From the NCBI GenBank assembly GCA_900754435.1, contig CAAECT010000059.1:1-5059 (forward strand): DNA of 5,059 bases. Direction: 5' to 3'. Made by a program: the position numbers and the translations under genes. The first letter of the stretch is position 1. Every line of letters starts with the position of its first letter. This document shows positions 1 to 5,059 of this stretch, piece after piece. The notes beneath the pieces are model-generated. The model was not told the origin of the DNA. It saw nothing but the letters and a program-made list of their open reading frames with translations, and ran no database searches. The DNA comes from an uncultured Collinsella sp. GTDB lineage: Bacteria > Actinomycetota > Coriobacteriia > Coriobacteriales > Coriobacteriaceae.

Positions 1-156
1 GCAGACGTCCATCTCGACTTGAAGCTCATCCCAATCCATGGGACCCATATGCCCCATACCAAATTCTCGTGACCAAAAACCGAATCCATCAGGCTCATCA
101 CCCGACGTACAGATCTCGCCGTAGAGCATAGGATGGACCAACATGTCGATAACCAT
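1..156 (-). CDS. N-terminal 52 codons of a probable Amidohydro_2-type hydrolase, cut by the window edge
   Basis: The frame opens with ATG at 156 behind a good ribosome binding site and runs to the edge without a stop. The protein begins MVIDMLVHPMLYGEI, followed by FWSREFGMGHMGPMDWDEL and EMDVC. An opening of IDxHxHP followed by a short helix and an 'EMD.aGI' turn is typical of TIM-barrel hydrolases/decarboxylases of the Amidohydro_2 (ACMSD-like) group, so this is my best reading. Here the first His of the HxH metal motif would be Leu6, with only His8 kept. It lies 27 bp after the second kinase and probably belongs to the same transcript. With only 52 residues visible the family call is tentative and no substrate can be proposed. 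Confidence 0.55.
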   Translation of the reverse strand, partial: MVIDMLVHPMLYGEICTSGDEPDGFGFWSREFGMGHMGPMDWDELQVEMDVC

Positions 157-162
157 TTCGTA

Positions 163-168
163 CTCCCT
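163..168 (-). promoter_or_regulatory. Ribosome binding site of the last gene
   Basis: AGGGAG on the minus strand, within GAAGGGAG, 6 nt before the ATG at 156. It identifies the true start of a gene of which only 52 codons are visible. Confidence 0.7.
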
Positions 169-183
169 TCCAGGCATTTGACC

Positions 184-984
184 CTAGTACGGCTCAAACG
201 AACCAATCACTCGGGACGACAGCTCAGCGCCCGCCTTCATACACGCCGGAATATCAAGGCCATCGATCACGCCCTTGGTAAACCCGGCAATATACGAGTC
301 GCCGGCACCCACGGTATTAACGACCTTCTCCGCCGGCACGATCCCGCACTCATAGAAGCGCTCACCGTCATAGGCAATGCTTCCCTTCTCGCCAAGCGTG
401 GCAACCGCAACGCGCGGTCCCAATTCCTGCACGTGGCATACCCAGTCTCGCAGCTCCGGAGTGTCCTCTTCAAACGACATGAACGCATAGTCTACGTAAG
501 GAAAATGAGCCTCACATGCATATTCGGGATCTTGGCTGAACACCGAGAAGTCCATAACCACCGTCTTGCCCGCATCATGCCATTCGGGCAGGAGGTCCAA
601 ACAATTGCCAAACAGGTCGGTATGAATGATGTCATGCTCTAGGATAAACGCCCGGTCATCTTCATTCGGACGATATGTCTCCATTACGCCATCGATTGCC
701 TCGAGATGCACGCGATCGACGCCGTCTTTCAATGCCATGAGCATCACCGAGGTGTCGCCATCCTCCACCCGCAGATGTGAGATATCGAACCCCTCGGCGG
801 CCAGCGCCTCTCTCATCTTGTCTCCGTACTCGTCCTTGCCGACAACCGACACGGCGGATACCGAAACTCCCATTCGTGCAAGATGGATACCCCAGTCAAT
901 GCCGTTACCAGTCGGATAGAACACGCCGATGTTCTGATAGACGTCCGCGCAGCAAAAACCAGCCGCACACGCTTTAATACCCAT
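184..984 (-). CDS. Second PfkB/ribokinase-family kinase, diverged FrlD paralogue
   Basis: 266 residues; a cytoplasmic ATP-dependent sugar kinase, complete and with intact catalysis. NTVGAGDSYIAGF (223-235) holds the predicted catalytic base Asp229. Blocks shared with FrlD and with the first kinase include AAGFCCADVY (7-16), VVGKDEYGDKMREAL (47-61), the HDIIH segment (117-121), VVMDFS (142-147), VDYAFMS (164-170) and TLGEKGSIAYDGE (196-208). The sugar-side motif differs: YPTGNGIDWGIH (23-34) instead of YPGGNAVNFAVY. The C-terminus ends in IGSFEPY without the tail of the first kinase. The start at 984 was chosen from the GGAG site; a TTG at 996 would add four residues. It follows the hairpin in the gap and precedes the next gene by 27 bp. 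It may phosphorylate a different Amadori compound (glucoselysine, the alpha-linked isomer, another amino acid adduct) or a breakdown product, but the substrate cannot be read from sequence alone. Confidence 0.8.
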   Translation of the reverse strand: MGIKACAAGFCCADVYQNIGVFYPTGNGIDWGIHLARMGVSVSAVSVVGKDEYGDKMREALAAEGFDISHLRVEDGDTSVMLMALKDGVDRVHLEAIDGVMETYRPNEDDRAFILEHDIIHTDLFGNCLDLLPEWHDAGKTVVMDFSVFSQDPEYACEAHFPYVDYAFMSFEEDTPELRDWVCHVQELGPRVAVATLGEKGSIAYDGERFYECGIVPAEKVVNTVGAGDSYIAGFTKGVIDGLDIPACMKAGAELSSRVIGSFEPY

Positions 985-990
985 ACTCTT

Positions 991-994
991 CTCC
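991..994 (-). promoter_or_regulatory. Ribosome binding site of the second kinase gene
   Basis: GGAG on the minus strand, 6 nt before the ATG at 984 and only 7 nt after the foot of the hairpin. It supports the ATG start over the in-frame TTG at 996, which lies immediately upstream of this site and has no comparable site of its own. Confidence 0.65.
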
Positions 995-1001
995 AATGTT
1001 C

Positions 1002-1035
1002 AAAAGGGGACCCACCACATGGCGAGCCCCCTTTT
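1002..1035 (-). terminator. Strong intercistronic hairpin, terminator-like or attenuator
   Basis: In the minus-strand transcript AAAAGGGG (from 1035) pairs with CCCCUUUU (ending at 1002). The 18 nt between them continue the stem by seven more pairs, four Watson-Crick and three G-U, closing on an AUGU tetraloop: about 15 bp without bulges. On the plus strand the three G-U pairs become A/C mismatches, so the structure is built for the operon's own direction. The U-run is only four bases and is partly in the stem; it is followed by GAACAUU, then the second kinase's ribosome binding site. It may be a weak or conditional terminator, or an mRNA-stabilising element. It occupies the downstream part of the 121-bp gap; I see no convincing promoter in the rest (1036-1105). 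Confidence 0.6.
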
Positions 1036-1105
1036 CGCGTTTCGCTTATTGTTTTGCATCGGCTGTCCAAGGCCTCATAGCCCGACCGCCGAACGCTTTC
1101 TTAAG

Positions 1106-1969
1106 CTATTCGACGATTGGCGCTCCGTGGCCCCAAGAGCCTTCCATGCCGCACACGGTCGAGGCAAACCCGGCAGCAAAGTCGAGCGCGCGCTCGATGA
1201 CCTCGGCGCCATCCTCACCACGCTTGGCGGAATCGAGATAGCACATCAAAAACGAGGTGAGGAACGAGTCGCCCGCCCCCATGGTGTCCTTCATGTCCGT
1301 TACCGGTTTAGCCAGCTGGCGGTAATAACGCTCGCCGTCGTAAGCAATGCAGCCCTCGGCGCCCGCCGTAGCCGACACAAAACGCGGACCCAGGCCCTTC
1401 ACCCATGCCAGACGCTCGCGAATCTCGTCCTCACTCGCGGCATCCGCCGCACTAAAGAAAGCAAAATCGACGTAGGGCGCAATCTGCTCGTAGTACTCGT
1501 CGGTGGAGTCGTCCGAAAAGTCAAAAGAGACCGTGACGCCCGCAGCCTTCAGCTTGGGCAGCTCGCGCTCGGTAAAGCAATAGTTGCCCGAATGAACCAC
1601 ATCGAACTGCTTCATGTACGAAAGGTCAAAGCGATCGAGGACATAGCGCGCATCGCCACGGATACCGCCCTCGTTGGAGCCGAGGAAGACACGGTCACCG
1701 TCAACGACGGTCACGCGAGCCGCTCCGTTCTCGCCAATCATCTGCTCGCACTTGTCAAGCTCGATACCCTCATCCTCGAGGCTTGCAATGACATGCTCGG
1801 CAGCGGCGTCATTGCCAAAAATGCCCATGTATGCGGAGCGTGCGGCACCGCATTTCTTGGCATAAACGGCGAAGTTCACCGCGTTGCCGCCAGGATACAT
1901 GGTGTGGATATGCTCGTAGCGATCGACGACGTTGTCGCCAAATCCGAGCGCGTTAACGTTAAATGCCAT
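1106..1969 (-). CDS. frlD: FrlD-like PfkB/ribokinase-family kinase, probable fructoselysine 6-kinase
   Basis: 287-residue cytoplasmic sugar kinase that would phosphorylate fructoselysine on C6 with ATP, feeding the deglycase encoded just upstream. The N-terminal sugar-binding motif is YPGGNAVNFAVY (25-36), nearly the same as the FSGGNAVNVAVY I recall in E. coli FrlD. Further FrlD-like blocks are FDVVHSGNY (122-130), VSFDFSD (147-153) and VDFAFFSA (167-174). The ATP-site signature DTMGAGDSF (228-236) is intact, with Asp234 as the predicted catalytic base. The C-terminus, EGSWGHGAPIVE, recalls the HGAW ending of E. coli FrlD but is longer. The start at 1969 is fixed by the GAAGGA site; a longer reading from 2053 would add 28 residues that do not look like the family. 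A 13-bp gap separates it from the deglycase gene. Kinase family is certain; fructoselysine as substrate is a strong inference from motif and context. Confidence 0.83.
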   Translation of the reverse strand: MAFNVNALGFGDNVVDRYEHIHTMYPGGNAVNFAVYAKKCGAARSAYMGIFGNDAAAEHVIASLEDEGIELDKCEQMIGENGAARVTVVDGDRVFLGSNEGGIRGDARYVLDRFDLSYMKQFDVVHSGNYCFTERELPKLKAAGVTVSFDFSDDSTDEYYEQIAPYVDFAFFSAADAASEDEIRERLAWVKGLGPRFVSATAGAEGCIAYDGERYYRQLAKPVTDMKDTMGAGDSFLTSFLMCYLDSAKRGEDGAEVIERALDFAAGFASTVCGMEGSWGHGAPIVE

Positions 1970-1977
1970 GGTATTTA

Positions 1978-1983
1978 TCCTTC
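1978..1983 (-). promoter_or_regulatory. Ribosome binding site of the first kinase gene
   Basis: GAAGGA on the minus strand, 8 nt before the ATG at 1969. Its first base is the last base of the deglycase TAG stop, implying coupled translation, and it rules out the longer reading that would begin at 2053 inside the deglycase gene. Confidence 0.8.
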
Positions 1984-2951
1984 TAGTACTCGACGACGCC
2001 CATGTAGCGACGGAAATCGGGATCGTGATCAAACACCTTGCCGCGTGCGGCACGCAGCTCGCAGTTCATGGCGTAGAACAGTACCGGGTCCAGATAGGCA
2101 CGGACGCTCGCCGGCACGGCTTCCATACCGTACTCCTTGGCATCGAGCACCATCAGCGTATCGGTATGCGTCTTAAGGAACGCCAGGGCGCGCTCATCCA
2201 TAGCACGGCACTCGCTGGAGCCCATCTGCAGGAAGTAAAAAACGCCATCCTGAGTAGCCTCGAAGGGGCCGTGGAAGTACTCGGCAGAGTGGATGTAGCT
2301 GCAGTGCTGCCACTGCATCTCCATAAGGGAGCAGATAGCGAAACCGTAGGTCTGGCTAAAGTTGGGACCGCTGCCCAGAATATAGAAGAACTCGTGCTCC
2401 TGGCAAAGTTTGGCAAAGCGATCGCCCAGCTCGGCATTTACCTTCTCGCGTGCCGGGGGAAGAATCTTATCCATCTCTGCGATACCGGCATACATATCGG
2501 CAAGATCGGCGTAGCCCTCCTGCTGATCGAGCAGCTCGGCCGCAAGCGACAGCGAAATGCCAGCGGGGACCTCGGCCTGCGGCACGCCCTCGCCCCACGG
2601 GTAGACCCACGTGGTCCATTTACCGGTGTCGATCTTAGATCCAGCGTTGTCGGTCTGGGCGATCACCGTAGCGCCGGCAGCAAGGGCAATCTCGCAGCCC
2701 TCGACGACCTCCGGGGTGTTGCCACTGTGGCTACAAGCGATGACCAGGGACTTCTCGCCCAAACGACGCGGACGCATGATATCGAACTCGCGAGCCGTGT
2801 AGATATACGAAGTGAAGGTGGTTGCCTCGCGCTGCAGAAGCTCATGAGCCGGGATCAAATCGATCATGGAGCCACCGCAAGCAATCCAGTAGACGCTGTC
2901 GAACTTGCCCTTCTCGGCAATTGCCTCTTTGATCAGATCGTGTGCGTTCAT
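1983..2951 (-). CDS. frlB: FrlB-like SIS-domain sugar-phosphate deglycase, probable fructoselysine-6-phosphate deglycase
   Basis: 322 residues; E. coli FrlB is of similar length. FrlB hydrolyses fructoselysine 6-phosphate to glucose 6-phosphate and lysine in the cytoplasm. Two SIS domains are visible. The first (about 10-140) carries ACGGS (24-28) and the sugar-phosphate loop SHSGNTPE (74-81). The second (about 185-300) carries ILGSGPN (191-197) and AEYFHGPFE (223-231). Glu211 (in LMEMQWQH) and His227 (in FHGPFE) are 16 residues apart, the spacing I recall for the catalytic pair of the fructose-asparagine deglycase FraB (Glu214/His230) and also seen in E. coli FrlB. The C-terminus HDPDFRRYMGVVEY closely resembles E. 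coli FrlB's HNPDERRYYGGLVEY (from memory). The start was moved from 2984 to 2951 because of the ribosome binding site. The stop TAG overlaps the ribosome binding site of the next gene, 13 bp upstream of its ATG. Exact Amadori specificity (fructoselysine, glucoselysine, fructose-asparagine) is inferred, not proven. Confidence 0.85.
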   Translation of the reverse strand: MNAHDLIKEAIAEKGKFDSVYWIACGGSMIDLIPAHELLQREATTFTSYIYTAREFDIMRPRRLGEKSLVIACSHSGNTPEVVEGCEIALAAGATVIAQTDNAGSKIDTGKWTTWVYPWGEGVPQAEVPAGISLSLAAELLDQQEGYADLADMYAGIAEMDKILPPAREKVNAELGDRFAKLCQEHEFFYILGSGPNFSQTYGFAICSLMEMQWQHCSYIHSAEYFHGPFEATQDGVFYFLQMGSSECRAMDERALAFLKTHTDTLMVLDAKEYGMEAVPASVRAYLDPVLFYAMNCELRAARGKVFDHDPDFRRYMGVVEY

Positions 2952-2958
2952 ATCCAGT

Positions 2959-2964
2959 TCCTTT
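2959..2964 (-). promoter_or_regulatory. Ribosome binding site of the deglycase gene
   Basis: AAAGGA on the minus strand, 7 nt before the ATG at 2951. It favours that ATG over the in-frame start 11 codons upstream at 2984, whose extra residues would be encoded by the gap and by this site itself. Confidence 0.75.
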
Positions 2965-2975
2965 CTTGTTTGGTC

Positions 2976-2998
2976 CGCAATCAATGACGTTGGTTGCG
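2976..2998 (-). other. Small imperfect hairpin in the epimerase-deglycase gap
   Basis: The minus-strand RNA can pair CGCAA with TTGCG, then after a C/A mismatch CAA with TTG around a CGTCA loop. It has no following U-tract, so it is not a convincing terminator. It could be an mRNA processing or stability element, or chance. It lies in the 62 bp between the epimerase stop and the deglycase start, where I see no clear promoter. Confidence 0.25.
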
Positions 2999-3013
2999 TG
3001 GCCGATGGTTGTT

Positions 3014-3865
3014 TTAGTCAATCAGATATTTCTCGAATGCGGCCATGTTCTTGGCATCTGCCGCCGCCGGGTCATCGTAGTAACGGCCGTCCGTGATTTC
3101 CTGGCCCAGCATGCCGTCGAAACCATGGGCGTTGAGTGTGGCGACGAAGGCGTCCATATCGTGCTTGCCATCGCCCCACACCAGATGGCCATACGGGTCG
3201 CCGTCGATAAAGTGCATCTCGTGAATTGCCCCATCGCCAAAGGCGGCAAACCAGTCCTCGAGCGTCTCGCCTGCAACGCCCATCGCGGTTGTATCAACCA
3301 TGGGCTGTAAGTACGGGCTCGCGACCTCGTCAATCATGCGCTTCGCATCGGAAACCGTCGTCACAAGGTTGCTCTCCTCGGGACGCAGGCTTTCCATCGT
3401 AAGCACCAGACCGTGCTCGCCGGCATACTCCGCCAGAATGGACAAGTGCTCGCGGCTGCGCTTCCAGGCTTCCTCGCGGTCCTCGTCCCAGTCGCCCCAG
3501 CCCGAGTTGATGGACATACGGTCGCACCCAAGTACCTCGGCAAGCTCAATGCCGTGCTTAAAGTACGCCAGGCTGCGCTGTTCGTGCAGCGGTTTGCGTG
3601 CGCAGTACTGCCAAGGATAGACAACATTCTCGGGGCACAGAGTACGATACCTAAGCCCACGGTCTGCAGCCTTTTTCGCCAGGACCTCAGCCTCAAAGTA
3701 GCCCGTATGGTCGAGCGTCACATGCGGCTCCGCACACCACAGCTCAATGGACTCAAAGCCCAAGCGCTGCTGCACATCAAGGAAGTAATCGAGCGACCAC
3801 ATGATGTAGTGGATATTCATGCCCGCAATCTGCTCGCGGTGCAGCGTCGGTTTGGATTCAGGCAT
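3014..3865 (-). CDS. frlC: FrlC-like sugar epimerase (xylose-isomerase-like TIM barrel), probable fructoselysine 3-epimerase
   Basis: 283 residues, the usual length for this family of cytoplasmic TIM-barrel sugar isomerases/epimerases. In E. coli, FrlC interconverts psicoselysine and fructoselysine so that the C3 epimer can enter the pathway. The protein shows GFESIELWCAEPH (36-48), MESLRPEESNLVTT (157-170), MVDTTAM (189-195), EMHFIDGD (216-223) and GQEIT (255-259). These supply the expected four divalent-metal ligands: Glu158, Asp191, His217 and Glu256. The blocks match my recollection of E. coli FrlC (EIWGGRPHAF, LEPLTPYESNVV, MVDIC, HLHIVDSDG, TVELV). The start is set by a strong AAGGAGG site. 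It sits 1 nt after the amidohydrolase and 62 bp before the deglycase gene. The fold and metal site are well supported; the substrate is inferred from the deglycase and kinase neighbours. A related epimerase acting on another ketose would look similar. Confidence 0.82.
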   Translation of the reverse strand: MPESKPTLHREQIAGMNIHYIMWSLDYFLDVQQRLGFESIELWCAEPHVTLDHTGYFEAEVLAKKAADRGLRYRTLCPENVVYPWQYCARKPLHEQRSLAYFKHGIELAEVLGCDRMSINSGWGDWDEDREEAWKRSREHLSILAEYAGEHGLVLTMESLRPEESNLVTTVSDAKRMIDEVASPYLQPMVDTTAMGVAGETLEDWFAAFGDGAIHEMHFIDGDPYGHLVWGDGKHDMDAFVATLNAHGFDGMLGQEITDGRYYDDPAAADAKNMAAFEKYLID

Positions 3866-3866
3866 C

Positions 3867-5059
3867 TTATGCCTCCTTATTTCGATCGAACACGATTTGT
3901 CCGTCCGACATCGTCATATCAACCGCAAGATCACGTGCGTCGCGATAATCGAGGTCGAACACATCCCGATCGAGCACGCAGATATCGGCAAGCTTGCCGA
4001 CCTCAAGCGTACCCAGCTCGTCTTCGCGCATCAGATCGTACGCGCCCCCGGCAGTCCAAGCGCGCAAGAGCTCGACAAGCGTCAGCGCGTTGACCTCATT
4101 CACGGGCAGTCCGTCGGCGAAGAATCCGCCGCACGCGCTGTAGATGGACTCGCCCAGGCTCGGAATCAGCAGTGGCAAATCCGTGCCACAGCACACTGTG
4201 CATCCAGAATCTTCCATGCCGCGGCGATTCCAGCTGTGCAAAAGTCGCGTCTCGCCAATTTGTCGACGCATCATCGACAGGCAATCCTCGCGCCGGTCCA
4301 GCGTCAGAATCTGCGGATAGACCTCGCAAATTCCACCTAACTTGCCAAACTCGACAAGATCGGTCGGGTCAGAGTTCTCGAGATCGGTAATCGCATGGCG
4401 GCGAAGCATCCGTCCATGCTCGTCTCGAGGCAGCGAGGCATAGAGCGCCACGGTGCGACGAACGGCGCCATCGCCCTGGCAATGCAAGGAATATCGGAAG
4501 CCGTCAGCATCAATTGCACGCAGCTCGCTCTCAATCAGATCCCACTCTGGCTCCTCGACGACCGTCTTGCCGGCAGCGCCCGCATCGGCCGTGTCCTCAT
4601 AGGGGTCAATCATCTCGGCAAGCCCCGCCCATACGCCGCGATCGGTCATACGGTTGAAGCCGGAAAAGCGAACGAACGATCCCCGGAAGCGCTCTCGTGC
4701 CTCGCGGGCATATGCCAGATTTGCACCGGCACCCACCGGCTGCGACATCATAGAGACGCGAACCGTCAGCTCACCAGATTCCTCACGGCGAGCCATTTCG
4801 TCGGCAAAGCCGTAGTAGTCATCAAACGCCATCTCCTTGATGGCGGTAACGCCGCGCTCGTTAAGCATGCTCATGTAGTCCGAATACCCGGCACGCACCT
4901 CGGACAGCGCGAGGAAATCGCTCATCATGCGCCAGATTTTCTCGGCATAGCACGCCTGGGGTGTAAAGCCGTATCGCGCACTGGCGGCAGCATTGAGAAC
5001 GCAGGTCTCCGCTCCCGGTGTAAAGCAGACGACGGGGATATCACCAAAACAATCGTCAA
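3867..5059 (-). CDS. YtcJ-like amidohydrolase (Amidohydro_3), 5' end outside the window
   Basis: Metal-dependent hydrolase of the amidohydrolase superfamily; the substrate is unknown, but relatives cleave amide or N-acyl bonds. The frame stays open to the window edge: 43 more codons (containing NAAASARYGFTPQACYAEKI) precede the first in-frame ATG at 4928, so that ATG is probably internal and 396 residues are visible. YtcJ-type proteins are usually about 530-550 residues, so the missing part would hold the N-terminal HxH metal motif. Numbered from the ATG at 4928, visible signatures are HCQGDGA (149-155, strand-5 His), CGTDLP (247-252, strand-8 Asp) and the C-terminal GTLEVGKLADICVLD (306-320). 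The usual RHRIEHLE block reads RHAITDLE, with Asp182 where the strand-6 His is expected, and the usual strand-4 Lys region reads VRFSG. No signal peptide can be judged. The stop TAA lies 1 nt before the epimerase ATG, so the two are probably translationally coupled. The family call is firm; the function is not. Confidence 0.85.
   Translation of the reverse strand, partial: DDCFGDIPVVCFTPGAETCVLNAAASARYGFTPQACYAEKIWRMMSDFLALSEVRAGYSDYMSMLNERGVTAIKEMAFDDYYGFADEMARREESGELTVRVSMMSQPVGAGANLAYAREARERFRGSFVRFSGFNRMTDRGVWAGLAEMIDPYEDTADAGAAGKTVVEEPEWDLIESELRAIDADGFRYSLHCQGDGAVRRTVALYASLPRDEHGRMLRRHAITDLENSDPTDLVEFGKLGGICEVYPQILTLDRREDCLSMMRRQIGETRLLHSWNRRGMEDSGCTVCCGTDLPLLIPSLGESIYSACGGFFADGLPVNEVNALTLVELLRAWTAGGAYDLMREDELGTLEVGKLADICVLDRDVFDLDYRDARDLAVDMTMSDGQIVFDRNKEA
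3872..3878 (-). promoter_or_regulatory. Ribosome binding site of the epimerase gene
   Basis: AAGGAGG on the minus strand, 6 nt before the ATG at 3865. It lies inside the last codons of the amidohydrolase gene, which fixes the epimerase start at 3865 rather than at the internal ATG 15 codons later, and suggests coupled translation. Confidence 0.85.

Noticed and set aside
1046..1070. Possible minus-strand promoter for the second kinase (TTGGAC at 1070-1065, CAATAA at 1051-1046)
   Set aside because: The spacer is only 13 nt and both boxes are poor, so I do not annotate a promoter.
1953..1962. Perfect palindrome TTAACGTTAA
   Set aside because: It lies within codons 3-6 of the first kinase and is short; it is more likely coding coincidence than an operator.
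1970..2053. Longer N-terminus for the first kinase starting at 2053
   Set aside because: It would overlap the deglycase gene by 71 bp, add 28 residues unlike the family, and ignore the good ribosome binding site before 1969.
1019..2176. Long plus-strand open frame (385 codons) opposite the first kinase gene
   Set aside because: It is antisense to a well-supported kinase and part of the deglycase gene, has no ribosome binding site I can see, and its low-complexity, Arg-rich translation resembles no family. It is a by-product of GC-rich codon use.
1932..2987. Plus-strand open frame (351 codons) covering the deglycase gene
   Set aside because: It mirrors a gene with clear SIS motifs on the minus strand and shows no recognisable domain of its own.
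1..5059. CRISPR arrays, tRNA/rRNA genes, insertion sequences or phage genes
   Set aside because: I saw no regularly spaced repeats, tRNA-like cloverleaf, transposase or phage motifs; almost all of the window is occupied by the six metabolic genes.

Overview
The window is one gene-dense block read entirely on the minus strand, so transcription runs from high to low coordinates. The base composition is moderately GC-rich, the genes have strong AAGGAGG/GAAGGA-type ribosome binding sites, and the gaps are short. This fits a gut Actinobacterium of the Coriobacteriia, with Collinsella as my best guess. That assignment rests on general impression and on my recollection that Collinsella intestinalis consumes fructoselysine; no marker gene is present to prove it.

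In transcription order the window holds: (1) an amidohydrolase of the YtcJ / Amidohydro_3 type, cut by the right edge (5059-3867); (2) a FrlC-like sugar epimerase (3865-3014), starting 1 nt after the amidohydrolase stop; (3) a two-SIS-domain deglycase resembling FrlB (2951-1983); (4) a PfkB-family kinase resembling FrlD (1969-1106); (5) a second, diverged PfkB-family kinase (984-184); (6) the first 52 codons of a probable second amidohydrolase-superfamily protein (156-1), cut by the left edge. The longest gap, 121 bp between the two kinases, contains a strong hairpin that forms well only in the minus-strand transcript.

Together epimerase, kinase and deglycase are the three enzymes of the fructoselysine (Amadori product) pathway known from E. 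coli frlBCD. The epimerase interconverts psicoselysine and fructoselysine, the kinase makes fructoselysine 6-phosphate, and the deglycase splits it to glucose 6-phosphate and lysine. The window therefore most likely encodes use of glycated lysine or a closely related Amadori compound. No transporter or regulator lies inside it. Differences from the textbook locus are the duplicated kinase (sugar-binding motif GGNAVN in one, TGNGID in the other), the two flanking amidohydrolase-superfamily genes that both depart from consensus at metal-ligand positions, and the hairpin separating the kinases.
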